Source: Candidatus Melainabacteria bacterium
GTDB taxonomy: Bacteria > Cyanobacteriota > Vampirovibrionia > Obscuribacterales > Obscuribacteraceae
Length of the DNA: 64,000 nt
Direction of reading: 5' to 3'
Assembly (NCBI GenBank): GCA_016716405.1
Contig: JADJWK010000002.1
Span: 1,302,001-1,366,000 of the forward strand
Below, in pieces: positions 25,716 through 34,083 of the stretch; position 1 is the stretch's first letter, and the number at the start of each line of letters is the position of its first letter. The translations under genes and the position numbers were made by a program. Under the pieces are notes generated by a model. It worked only from the letters and a program-made list of their open reading frames with translations, did no database searches and was not told the origin of the DNA.

Positions 25716-26738
25716 CTAGTGAGTCCTCTGTATGGCGAAATCCAGAAGCCCGGGCAGAGCATCGAAATCGGCAGGCATCAGATCGCATTCCTTCAATACC
25801 TTCCTGCCTTCCTCTTTCAATTCCTCGAGTTTCTGCCTGGCGCCGTCCACACCGAACAGACGAATCCAGGTTGCCTTGTCCGCCGCCTGGTCCTTTCCAG
25901 GCGTTTTACCCAGGGTCTTCGAGTCCCCGGTCACATCAAGTAGATCGTCAGCGATCTGGAAAGCCAGCCCCACAATCCCGCCAAAACGCTCCATGCCTGC
26001 GAGCTGCACCGGTGAAGCCCCGACAAGCCGAGCCCCGGACCAGAGCGAGAAAGTAATCAGAGCAGCCGTCTTGCCCCGGTGAATCTTCTCCACGACCTCC
26101 AGGTCTATGACCCCTGTTTTCGGATTTCTTTCCGCATTGCTCTGCTGACACGACCCGGAAAGCCCATCCTTATCTATATGCTTTAGATCGGCATTGCCGG
26201 TATAGATCAGATCGAATATCTGTCCGCCCACCATACCCCCGGCGCCGGTGGCGTCCACCAGTCTCTCCACCACATCGATAAGCACCTCCCGGTCCACCGA
26301 TCTGTCAGTCGAGGTTAGAAGGGTCTTCACTGCCTGCATCAAGAGCGCATCCCCGGCAAGCAGCGCGACGGCCTCGCCGAAAACAACATGATTGGTGGGC
26401 TGTCCTCTTCTGAGATCGTCGTTGTCAAGACAGGGGAGATCATCGTGGATGAGGCTCATGGCGTGGATCATCTCGATGGAGCAAGCGCAAGGAAGCACCA
26501 TTTTCAGGACCTCAACCGATATCGGTTGAGATCTGGAAACAGTAGAGGCAGCTGCCAGGCAGAGCACCGCTCGGATGCGTTTTCCGCTTGACAACACCGA
26601 ATAACGCATACTCTTCCAGAGAAGCTCCGGCTCGGAAGGGGCCAGGAGCTCGTCGAGTTTGCGGTCCACGAGGGTGCGGCTTTCTTCGAAGTAGCTCTTG
26701 AAGTCGAAGGTCGATTTCTCTCTGGTGCTCAAGGCCAT
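25716..26738 (-). CDS. ispA: Polyprenyl (farnesyl/geranylgeranyl) diphosphate synthase with a palindromic repeat in frame
   Basis: This is a short-chain trans-prenyltransferase that joins isopentenyl and allylic diphosphates. The first aspartate-rich motif is HDDLPCLDNDDLRRGQPT, and the second is AFQIADDLLDVTGD. SSGKRIRAVLCLAAAS is the conserved basic region near the start. I take ATG 26738 as the start; TTG 26762 would overlap the upstream gene more. Between the GKRIR helix and the SIEMIHAMSLIHDD helix lies RSQPISVEVLKM, encoded by palindromic repeat copy 6. A second insertion near HIDKDGLSGSCQQSNAERNP is also longer than usual. Catalytic motifs are intact, so the enzyme is probably active. 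Confidence 0.93.
   Translation of the reverse strand: MALSTREKSTFDFKSYFEESRTLVDRKLDELLAPSEPELLWKSMRYSVLSSGKRIRAVLCLAAASTVSRSQPISVEVLKMVLPCACSIEMIHAMSLIHDDLPCLDNDDLRRGQPTNHVVFGEAVALLAGDALLMQAVKTLLTSTDRSVDREVLIDVVERLVDATGAGGMVGGQIFDLIYTGNADLKHIDKDGLSGSCQQSNAERNPKTGVIDLEVVEKIHRGKTAALITFSLWSGARLVGASPVQLAGMERFGGIVGLAFQIADDLLDVTGDSKTLGKTPGKDQAADKATWIRLFGVDGARQKLEELKEEGRKVLKECDLMPADFDALPGLLDFAIQRTH
26511..26530. repeat. Palindromic repeat copy 6, inside ispA
   Basis: This 20-bp perfect palindrome (core 26512-26529) lies within the prenyl synthase coding sequence, reading Gln-Pro-Ile-Ser-Val-Glu on the coding strand. Flanks CAGGAC and ATCTGGAAA are close to the extended consensus, so most of a full element appears to be present in the gene without breaking the frame. 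Confidence 0.95.
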
Positions 26739-26748
26739 CTGTCCTGAC

Positions 26749-27408
26749 TCATTTGCCTCCAAAAATGGACTTCACTGTCTTCAGGGCTTTCAGTCCTGAG
26801 AGACCCCATTTGAGGAGATTCTTCTCTTTGGCCATGAGGAGATTGATCACCGGCATCAGATCCTTGAACATGTCGATGCCTGTGAGCACCTCTTCTTTAT
26901 TGGTGCCTGCCAGCTTCTCGTTGAGCTGTTTGATTTCCTGGCGGTAATAAGGAAGATTGAACCGGGCGAAGTCGCGCCCGAGGAAAGCCAGCTCTTCGAA
27001 TTCTTCGAGGTCGCGCTTGATCTTCTTGTAGTAGATTCCTGCTGCGATCAGGGCCACTGAAGAGGAGACGGTCAGATAGATGAAAATAATCTTGGCTGAA
27101 TCGAGCCAGACCCGGCCGGTGGGCTCTCCTTTTGATTCGATATAAAAACGAAAGGCGATGGGCAGACCGAGGATGGTGAGGATCAAAAGAACGATCCAGG
27201 GGATATAGCGCAGATAACGGGAGGGTCTGAACCCGGCGAAGGTCCAGAACAGGAGCGAGAGCTTGCCGAATTGCTCCGGGTGCTCGCTTATGCGAATGGG
27301 CGCGGCGATTTCGGCGACTGTCTCGCGCGCATTTTTGCCGGCGTCTCCCGCCTGACCAGCTCTACCCAGCTCCATGGGCACTTTTTTCGAATTGTCGTCT
27401 TTGACCAT
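26749..27408 (-). CDS. Hypothetical membrane protein, two central helices
   Basis: The 219-residue product has a charged N-terminus, two membrane helices (about residues 68-88 and 108-125), then a cytoplasmic part with a coiled coil (YYKKIKRDLEEFEELAFLG, QEIKQLNEKL) and a basic C-terminus. It starts 4 bp after the acyl-CoA dehydrogenase stop and ends close to the prenyl synthase start, so it is inside an operon. No family is recognised. Confidence 0.65.
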   Translation of the reverse strand: MVKDDNSKKVPMELGRAGQAGDAGKNARETVAEIAAPIRISEHPEQFGKLSLLFWTFAGFRPSRYLRYIPWIVLLILTILGLPIAFRFYIESKGEPTGRVWLDSAKIIFIYLTVSSSVALIAAGIYYKKIKRDLEEFEELAFLGRDFARFNLPYYRQEIKQLNEKLAGTNKEEVLTGIDMFKDLMPVINLLMAKEKNLLKWGLSGLKALKTVKSIFGGK

Positions 27409-27412
27409 GGTC

Positions 27413-28636
27413 TCAGTTGATCAGGGCGCGGGCGATGAGCATGCGCTGGATCTGATTCGTACCTTCGTAGATCTGGCCTGCCTTGGCGTCTCGGAAAATC
27501 CGCTCGACCAGAAGATTTGGCTCCAGCCCTTCCATTCCCAGGATCGAGAGGGCTTCGGTGGAGACGCGCATGGCTGTATCGGTGGCGGTGATCTTCGCCA
27601 TAGCGGCCAGAGTGACATCAGCCTGACCGGAGTCGACCGAAGCGGCAGCCTGATAGGTGAGAACCCTGGCAGTTTCCACTGCTATGGCTAGATCGCCTAC
27701 GAGCACTGCCTGACCGTTGAGATTCTCGTCCATGCTGCCTTCGGTTACCCGGCGGCGTAATCCGGCAAGGAGAGCGTCCAGGGCTCCCTGCGCCCAGCCT
27801 GTTGCCTGGGCGGCGATGGTGATCCGGCCTTTGGCGAGACTCGAAAGAGCGACTTTCCTGCCCCAGCCGGGCTCGCCAAGAACATTCTCCACCGGCACAC
27901 GGCAGTCGTTGAAGACCAGCTCGCAAGTGGAATAGCCCCGCATGCCCAGCATGTCGAATTTCTGCCCGATCTCGAAGCCGGGGAAATCCTTCTCGACGAT
28001 GAAGGCGGTGATACCGGCGTCGCGTTTCTCCGGATCGAACTTGTCCGGGAAGGGTTTGTGCGGCTCGCCCATGACTTTGGCCATGACGATGAAATAGTCG
28101 GCGGAGGCACCACTGGTAATGAAAGTCTTGGCGCCATTCAGGACATAGGCGCTGCCGTCGAAACGAGCGCTGGTTTTGAGAGCGGCGGTGTCGGAGCCGG
28201 CGTCGGGCTCGGTGAGGCCGAAAGCAGCGAGGTAGCGTCCGTCGCTGGAGGGGATGAGATATTTCTTCTTCTGCTCTTCTGTTCCAAAGCGGTAAACAGG
28301 CTCCTGGCAGAGTACATGTACGCCCAGGGAGCTCATGATCGGTACGCAGCGCCGGGCGAATTCTTCGTTGACCAGGCAGAAGCTCACATAGTCGCCGCCG
28401 GTGCCACCATAATCCCGGGGAAATGGCAGGGCGCCGAAACCTTCTTGGCAAGCCTTCTCGAAGAGGTCGCGGCGGAACTTGTTGTCCCGGTCCGAAGCAA
28501 TAGTGGCCTCGATGTCGATCCCGGCAGCAAAAACTACTGCTTTGCGGAGCCAATCCAGTTGCCCGGAACCAAACAGGGAGGCATGGTGGGCTTTGCTCAT
28601 GGCTTTGGACTCTGGGTTCGACCTGGTTTTCAGCAT
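27413..28636 (-). CDS. Acyl-CoA dehydrogenase
   Basis: This FAD-dependent enzyme oxidises acyl-CoA to enoyl-CoA. All family blocks are visible: the helical N-terminal domain, AAFGLTEPDAGSDTAALKT with FAD/substrate contacts, AKTFITSGASADYFIVMAK, the middle beta domain (FDMLGMRGYSTCELVFNDCR), and the C-terminal helical domain. This last domain holds GRITIAAQATGWAQGALDA and AKAGQIYEGTNQIQRMLIAR, where Glu of YEGT is the expected catalytic base. The length of 407 residues, including a short N-terminal extension, is normal. It heads a leftward operon with a membrane protein, a prenyl synthase and a DUF212 protein. Confidence 0.95.
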   Translation of the reverse strand: MLKTRSNPESKAMSKAHHASLFGSGQLDWLRKAVVFAAGIDIEATIASDRDNKFRRDLFEKACQEGFGALPFPRDYGGTGGDYVSFCLVNEEFARRCVPIMSSLGVHVLCQEPVYRFGTEEQKKKYLIPSSDGRYLAAFGLTEPDAGSDTAALKTSARFDGSAYVLNGAKTFITSGASADYFIVMAKVMGEPHKPFPDKFDPEKRDAGITAFIVEKDFPGFEIGQKFDMLGMRGYSTCELVFNDCRVPVENVLGEPGWGRKVALSSLAKGRITIAAQATGWAQGALDALLAGLRRRVTEGSMDENLNGQAVLVGDLAIAVETARVLTYQAAASVDSGQADVTLAAMAKITATDTAMRVSTEALSILGMEGLEPNLLVERIFRDAKAGQIYEGTNQIQRMLIARALIN

Positions 28637-28755
28637 TAATCTATTTACCTGTTAGAGCCTATACTATAGCAGGGTCGATTCGCTCAGGTGGAGCCCGGGA
28701 TGGCGCGACGAAGACGGTCGGCAGGGGCGCGAGTGATGCAGGTCCGGGGACGGAA

Positions 28756-28875
28756 AGTCGGGAGTCTGCTAATCGGGAGTCTGTGAGTCGGGAGTCTGTG
28801 AGTCGGGAGTCTGTGAGTCGGGAGTCTGTGAGTCGGGAGTCTGTAAGTCGGGAGTCTGCGAGTCGGGAGTCTGTG
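28756..28875. repeat. 15-bp tandem repeat at the 5' end of the S66 peptidase gene
   Basis: Eight units of about AGTCGGGAGTCTGTG run into the gene and encode repeated Ser-Arg-Glu-Ser-Val. Each unit contains GGGAG followed by GTG, that is, a ribosome-site-like sequence next to a possible start codon. Confidence 0.9.
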
Positions 28876-29871
28876 AGCCAGGAGATTGCCAGCCAGCAAA
28901 TCATCAAGCCGCCGGTGATCTGCCGGGGTGACACTGTCGGCATCGTGGCGCCGTCCTCGCCCATCTTCGAAGAGGGCGACGTCGAATTCACCTTCGAGTG
29001 GCTCAAGCGGCTGGGCTTGAAATGGAAGATAGGCAAGAACACATTCAGGCGCTGGAGCGACCTGGCTGGTACCGATGAGGAGCGTCTGAGCGATTTCCAC
29101 GCCATGTGGGCCGATCCTGAAGTGAAACTCATCCTCCCGATCCGGGGCGGCAACGGCAGTGTCCGGCTGCTTCCCCATCTTGACTTCGAGCTCATTGAGA
29201 AAAATCCGAAAGTGCTAATCGGCTATAGCGACATAACCGGTCTGCTCATCCCCATCCATCAGAAGACCGGGCTTGTCACCATGCACGGCCCCACCGCCGG
29301 GTCTTTTTTCGAGAGCGAATATACCTATGAGAATTTTGTCAGGCTCCTGACCAGAACCGAACCCGGAGGCGAGGTGCCGGACCCGGAGCTGAAAGAGGAC
29401 TGGAACCCTGACTACCCGCCCTACCGCATGGTGATCGCTCCCGGGCGCGGTCGCGGGCGGCTCACCGGAGGCTGCCTCACCCTGATCCGGCAGTTGATGG
29501 GCACCGACTGGGAGATCGATACCCGGGGACGCCTGCTCTTCATCGAAGATGTCGGCGAAGAGCCCCACAGCATCGACCGGATGATCACCCAGCTCGAGCT
29601 GGCCGGCAAGCTCAAAAATATTGCCGGCCTGATTGTCGGCGAGTGCGTCTCCTGCCGCCCGGGCAACAGTAAGCGCAATGTCCTCAGTCTCAACCAGAGC
29701 GTCGAGGCTATGCTCCGGGAAAAATTCGCAGGGGCGAGATATCCCGTCATCTACGGTATGCGGATCGGGCATTCCGCCGACAAGTGCACCCTGCCACTGG
29801 GCGTGATGGCATCCCTTTCGGCTGGCGACGAGATGGTGGTGCTCAAACTGGAGGAGTCGGCGACGAGCTGA
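28783..29871 (+). CDS. LD-carboxypeptidase (S66 family), active-site intact
   Basis: S66 enzymes (LdcA/MccF type) cleave an L-D bond in cell-wall tetrapeptides or related compounds. The nucleophilic serine is in VLIGYSDITG, the charge-relay glutamate in LLFIEDVGEEPHSIDRM, and the histidine in GMRIGHSADKCTLPLG. The core begins GDTVGIVAPSSPIFEEGD. Upstream lies a low-complexity Ser-Arg-Glu-Ser-Val run from the tandem repeat, which offers several in-frame GTG starts, so the exact start is uncertain (28783 is the first). No signal peptide is seen. A second, degenerate S66 gene follows 9 bp later. Confidence 0.9.
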   Translation: MSRESVSRESVSRESVSRESVSRESASRESVSQEIASQQIIKPPVICRGDTVGIVAPSSPIFEEGDVEFTFEWLKRLGLKWKIGKNTFRRWSDLAGTDEERLSDFHAMWADPEVKLILPIRGGNGSVRLLPHLDFELIEKNPKVLIGYSDITGLLIPIHQKTGLVTMHGPTAGSFFESEYTYENFVRLLTRTEPGGEVPDPELKEDWNPDYPPYRMVIAPGRGRGRLTGGCLTLIRQLMGTDWEIDTRGRLLFIEDVGEEPHSIDRMITQLELAGKLKNIAGLIVGECVSCRPGNSKRNVLSLNQSVEAMLREKFAGARYPVIYGMRIGHSADKCTLPLGVMASLSAGDEMVVLKLEESATS

Positions 29872-29880
29872 TTGGAAAAG

Positions 29881-30864
29881 ATGACCACCAGCCACGATAA
29901 CAATCCAGCCGCCGGAAGCGCCATCAAAAAGCCGCGGGCTCTCGAGCCCGGAGACCGGGTGGCGCTCCTCTCACCGGCTTCGCGGCCGAAGAGCCTGGTG
30001 GAAGTGGCAAGGGCCCGGGCGCTTGTGGAGCAAATGGGCTTCGTGGCGGTGACAGGCGAGCACGCTCTTGCCACCCACGGCTATCTGGCCGGTAGCGACG
30101 CCGAACGGCTGGCGGACCTCAACGCCGCCATCGCCGACTCTTCGGTGCGTGCCATCATCTTCCTCACCGGCGGCTACGGCAGCCTCAGGCTTCTGGAAAA
30201 AATAGACTACCGGGCTCTGGCTGCTGACCCCAAGATAGTTATCGGCGGCGACGAGACCACCTGCATTCTTCTTGCCATGCGAAAGCTCGCCGGAATTGTC
30301 ACGTTCTACGGTGCCAATCTCGACAGGGTGCGGAGCCCCGGCTCCATCGCCGAGCTCGAGAGGGTCCTCACAAGCGGGGAGGTCCTGCCCCCGGTGGCAG
30401 GCAATCACGATGTCACCGCCCCCCGATTCTGCTTCGCGCCGGTGGCCGGCCAGAAAGTCACAGGCGAGATCACCGGGGGCAATCTCTCGGCCCTCTGCTC
30501 TTTGATGGGGACTCGATACCAGGTCGAAACGGATGGTTGCATCGTCGCGCTCGCAGACAGGAACGAGCGCTATGACATTCTCGATCGCTGGTTCAGCAAT
30601 CTTTATGTCAGCGGCCGGATGGAACGCTTCGCCGGCATCGCCTGTGGTGAGTTCGAAAACTGCGGACCCCGGGACAGCCGCAACCTTCTTTCTCTCGAGG
30701 ACATGTTCGCCGACAGGCTGGAGCGGCTCTCCCTGCCTTCCTGCTTCAACCTGCCCCTTGGTGAGGGGCCAGGATGCCGGATTCTTCCCATAGGCGTCAG
30801 GGCGAGCTTCGACGCCGGAGCCGGACGCATCGAGTTCGCCGAGCCGGCGCTTTCCAGCAATTGA
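29881..30864 (+). CDS. S66-family LD-carboxypeptidase homologue lacking the catalytic triad
   Basis: The 327-residue protein aligns along its length with the preceding S66 gene: EPGDRVALLSPASRPKSLVE at the start, IIFLTGGYGSLRLLEKIDY, then ITGGNLSALCSLMGTRYQVE. At each catalytic position the residue differs. GYSD becomes IGGDET (Ser to Asp), FIEDVGEEP becomes ALADRNERY (Glu lost), and RIGHSADKCTLPLG becomes PLGEGPGCRILPIG (His to Glu). It is in frame, long and clean, so it is probably made but not a classical S66 enzyme. A regulatory partner or a new activity is possible. The ATG at 29881 follows GGAAAAG. Confidence 0.85.
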   Translation: MTTSHDNNPAAGSAIKKPRALEPGDRVALLSPASRPKSLVEVARARALVEQMGFVAVTGEHALATHGYLAGSDAERLADLNAAIADSSVRAIIFLTGGYGSLRLLEKIDYRALAADPKIVIGGDETTCILLAMRKLAGIVTFYGANLDRVRSPGSIAELERVLTSGEVLPPVAGNHDVTAPRFCFAPVAGQKVTGEITGGNLSALCSLMGTRYQVETDGCIVALADRNERYDILDRWFSNLYVSGRMERFAGIACGEFENCGPRDSRNLLSLEDMFADRLERLSLPSCFNLPLGEGPGCRILPIGVRASFDAGAGRIEFAEPALSSN

Positions 30865-30945
30865 AATACCTGGCTGTTTGACATACCCGGCCGTTTGAAA
30901 TACCCGGCTGTTTGAAATACCCGGCCGTTTGAAATATCAGCCGGC
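30861..30945. repeat. 17-bp tandem repeat, five units
   Basis: Units of TTGAAATACCCGGCYGT (first four close to identical, the fifth diverged) fill the gap between two convergent genes, overlapping the 3' ends of both. The length is not a multiple of three, consistent with a non-coding position. Confidence 0.9.
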
Positions 30946-32851
30946 GTCGGCGTCCAGCAGATCGGCTTCGAGACCGCCGCGCTCGCCTTCTCTAACGCTT
31001 TCGAACGCCAGGGGGATGGCTCGCTCCAGGTCACCGGCTATGATACCGGCTTCGCCGATCTCCTGGGCGAGGATGTCGCCTGCCCGGCCGTGTATATAGG
31101 CGCCGGCCACGGCGGCCTGGAAGGGATCAACTTTCTGGGCCAGGAGACCGCCTATTATCCCGGAGAGGACATCGCCCGATCCGGCGGTGGCCATGCCGGC
31201 GTTGCCGGTGGGGTTTATATAGACTTCGCCTTCGGAGCTTGCTATGACGCTCATTGAGCCTTTGAGAAGGACGGTGCACCGGAATTTTTTCGCAGCGGCA
31301 AGAGCAGCCTTTATTCGATCCGCCTGGACTTCGGCGACGCTCTGCTCCAGAAGGCGGGCGAGCTCTCTGGGATGGGGAGTGAGAACGAACATCTGGGACG
31401 CCTCCCCCAGACCGCATTTCTTGAGGGCCAGGGCATTGAGCCCGTCGGCATCGACTATGCAGGGGACGCTTATATGATCGACGAGTTTTGCCACCAGCTC
31501 GACGGTTTCGTCATTGGTGCTCAACCCCGGACCGAGGATGACCGCCTGGACGCGGTCGACTTCGTGCTTGAGAGTCTCGAAGGCCGCCAGGCTGAGGCTG
31601 CCGGCTTCGGTTTCGGGCATCGGTTTGTAGACAAGCTCTTGAGACGGCACCAGGGGCAGTAGCGAACGTGCCACCGCCAGATAGCATAGACCGGCTCCGC
31701 TTTTCAGCGAGCTCAGACCGGCAAGCAGCGCCGCCCCGGTCATGCCCAGGCTGCCGGCGATGGTGAGAAGCCTGCCGAAAGTGCCTTTGTGGCTGTCCAT
31801 CGGACGCATGGGCAGAATCTCACGCACGATATCGACGGTGGTGAGATTGATATCCGGTTCGCCATTACGCGAATCGGGCAACTCGGGCAGCCCGATGTCC
31901 ACGATCGAGATGGCGCCTTTTAGGGTGGTGCCCGGATGTGTGATCAGACCCGGTTTGAGATAGCCGAAAGTGACGGTTTCGTCGGCGCGCACGGCAGCAC
32001 CGAGGACCTGACCGTTGTCCGAATCGATCCCTGACGGCACATCGATGGCGATCACCCGCTTGCCACTGCGATTGATGCTTCTGATCACGCGTTTGTAGAA
32101 ACCCTCGACCTGGCGATCGAGCCCGGTACCGAATATGGCATCGACAATCAGGGAGGCGCCCAGAAAAACTCCGTCAACCTCGGGATCGGAGGCGCTGAAG
32201 CCTTCCGAAAAACCTTCTGACAGGCTTTCCGACAAGCTTTCCGGCAGACTTACCGACAGACTTTCGGTGAAGCTGTCCTGACCTGAAGCCCCGCCTTTCT
32301 CATCGTGCATATCATCGAGGGGCAGGAAAGCCTCCTCGGTGAGGGCGGCGATATCGACACCCAGGGATTCCAGGATTGCCAGGTTGACATTGCTCTCTTT
32401 GCTGGCGAACTGCACGTCTATATCGTCGTCGTGAGAGCCCGGACTACTCGAACTCGAACCTGCACTCGACCTTGCGCTCGAACTCGAACTTGCACTCGAA
32501 TTCGAACTTCCACTCGAACTCGGACTTGCACTCGAACTCGTGCCGGCGCCGGCTCTCGCGCTTGCTCGGGCGGCAGTTCCCACCATCTGTCTGGTTGTGT
32601 GAATCACCCGCACCGAAACCGGGATGCCCCCAGAGAGCCAGGTACCTGGCAACCACAAGACCATCCCCGCCGTTATTGCCTTTGCCGCAGACCACCACCA
32701 CCTGACCGGGACTTTCCTGCCAGAGGCGCAGGGTGCGAATGGCGGCGCCCCGTCCGGCAATCTCCATGAGCACCTGACCCCAGTGCTCGCCGCAATTGGC
32801 GATCCAGTCCGATTCGAGGCTTCTTATCTGTGCTGTGGTCGGGATTCGCAT
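30937..32851 (-). CDS. nnr: Bifunctional NAD(P)H-hydrate repair enzyme Nnr, with an apparent frameshift
   Basis: Nnr repairs hydrated NAD(P)H: an N-terminal epimerase and a C-terminal ADP/ATP-dependent dehydratase. The epimerase starts at ATG 32851 (MRIPTTAQIRSLESDWIANC) and has VVVVCGKGNNGGDGLVVARY; IAIDVPSGIDSDNG and VDAIFGTGLDRQVE follow. The dehydratase has GTFGRLLTIAGSLGMTGAAL, PHPRELARLL and NPTGNAGMATAGSGDVLSGI. The frame breaks in a run of five C at 32627-32631: removing one base joins RYLALWG to IPVSVRVIHTTRQM. It could be a real mutation or a sequence error. Two low-complexity insertions (Ser-rich, and Glu-Ser-Leu-Ser type) interrupt the epimerase. Confidence 0.85.
32210..32270. repeat. 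Degenerate 12-bp tandem repeat inside nnr
   Basis: Imperfect copies of a CCGACAGGCTTT-like unit encode a SESLSESLSEGF-type peptide on the minus strand. They interrupt the epimerase half of nnr. Confidence 0.7.
32450..32540. repeat. Hexamer-based tandem repeat inside nnr
   Basis: A run based on CGAACT and CTCGAACTTGCA encodes a long Ser-rich stretch within the nnr epimerase domain, about 100 bp from the apparent frameshift. Confidence 0.75.
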
Positions 32852-32934
32852 AAGCCACTAGATTAGCAGAAACAGGGACGGGGGAGCCAGTACCCGGCGC
32901 AAGAGCAGGATATCCATGTTGCTCTCAGGCTCGA

Positions 32935-33879
32935 TCATTTACCGGCAGGTTTCTTCGGCGGTCTCACTGTGGGCGGCTTGAAATAGAGGAAAGGCTTCAC
33001 CGCCTTCTCGTAGTCTTTCGGACCGATCAGGTTGTGATAGAGGAGATACCAGTAATACTCTATATATTGACTTCTCCTGTCCCGGAAATCATAAATTCCC
33101 CAGAGTGGCACCACCATGGTCCGCTGGTCGATCCCGCGCTGGACTCTCAGTGTTTTGCTCTGTCCGCGATACCCGGTGAGGATGTGATAGATGTTCTTGA
33201 TATCGGCTCCCGAGATCCTGCGCCCGTTCACTTCGACGATCTTGTCGCCGGGCCTGAGTCCGGCATACTGAGCCGGACTGCCCCGCAGCACCTGGTAGAC
33301 CTCCAGGGTTCCGGTGAAAGTAGCCACTACCAGCACTCCCAGGGTGCCGTGTTTCAAAAAGGCCTCGGCGATGAGAGATCGCTGTTTCTCCTCGTCGCTC
33401 TGGGCGGCGCCTTGCTCGAGCTCGACCTTGCCGGTGTCGCTCACTTTGCCCTCCAGGACTTTCTTCATCTGGTCGAGAGACGGAACGATAGCCTGGAGCG
33501 CCGGAGTCGGCCCGGACTTCGAGCTTACGTCGATGAAGCCCTGAAGCGGCTGGTCACCGTCTGCACCGGCATCTCCCCCGCTGGCCCCCGGTCCGTCGGA
33601 TGCGTCATCATCGCTGTCGCCGCCCTCAAAGTCGCAAGAAGCCGAGCGCGGCGCAATCATGTCGTACTCGAAGAGCACACCACGTCTTTCCGAAGGGGCC
33701 AGGATATAGTGGCGAGGCTCGTTGTCGAAAATAGCCGATGAATCTTTCCGGTTATCACCGGCAGTCGAGACCGGCTCCGCCCGGGTCTGACCGGTCGCCA
33801 TGAAATTCACAACGAGAGCTGAAAGAGCTGAAAAGTACAGCCGGAGCAGGCGAGAAAGAAGTGGCGATTTTTTCAGCAT
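32935..33879 (-). CDS. Secreted PDZ-domain protein
   Basis: The 314-residue product has a signal-like N-terminus (LYFSALSALVVNFMATGQTRA). An acidic Gly/Asp-rich segment (about residues 83-110) and a helical part precede a PDZ domain at about 190-250, with VYQVLRGSPAQYAGLRPGDKIVEVNGRRIS typical of DegP/CtpA-type PDZ domains. No protease domain is attached; after the PDZ comes a Tyr-rich region and a Pro/Lys tail. It could be a periplasmic scaffold or a truncated protease relative. Confidence 0.8.
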   Translation of the reverse strand: MLKKSPLLSRLLRLYFSALSALVVNFMATGQTRAEPVSTAGDNRKDSSAIFDNEPRHYILAPSERRGVLFEYDMIAPRSASCDFEGGDSDDDASDGPGASGGDAGADGDQPLQGFIDVSSKSGPTPALQAIVPSLDQMKKVLEGKVSDTGKVELEQGAAQSDEEKQRSLIAEAFLKHGTLGVLVVATFTGTLEVYQVLRGSPAQYAGLRPGDKIVEVNGRRISGADIKNIYHILTGYRGQSKTLRVQRGIDQRTMVVPLWGIYDFRDRRSQYIEYYWYLLYHNLIGPKDYEKAVKPFLYFKPPTVRPPKKPAGK

Positions 33880-33959
33880 CGACTATCAGTTTAGCCCATC
33901 GGCACGAATTATACAGATCCCTTTTATGGGCAAGCGGAGTACGAGGCACCGGAGGCAGT

Positions 33960-34050
33960 GGCGCCGATCAAGAGGCTCCAGAAACAGAGGCTCCGGAAAT
34001 AGGCTCCGGAAATAGCGGCTCCGAAGACATCAGCTCCGAAGACATCAGCC
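33960..34050. repeat. Short imperfect repeats 3' of oppD
   Basis: Overlapping copies of GGCTCCGGAAATA and AGACATCAGCTCCGA-like units fill the gap between the PDZ gene start and the oppD stop. No gene is supported here. Confidence 0.65.
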
Positions 34051-34083
34051 AGCGCACGCTCTTCTCCCGCATGCCCCAGCAAG

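Noticed and set aside
28756..28875. Repeat array that might suggest CRISPR or an iteron origin
   Set aside because: 15-bp units without spacers that continue into a coding sequence; no replication gene is nearby.
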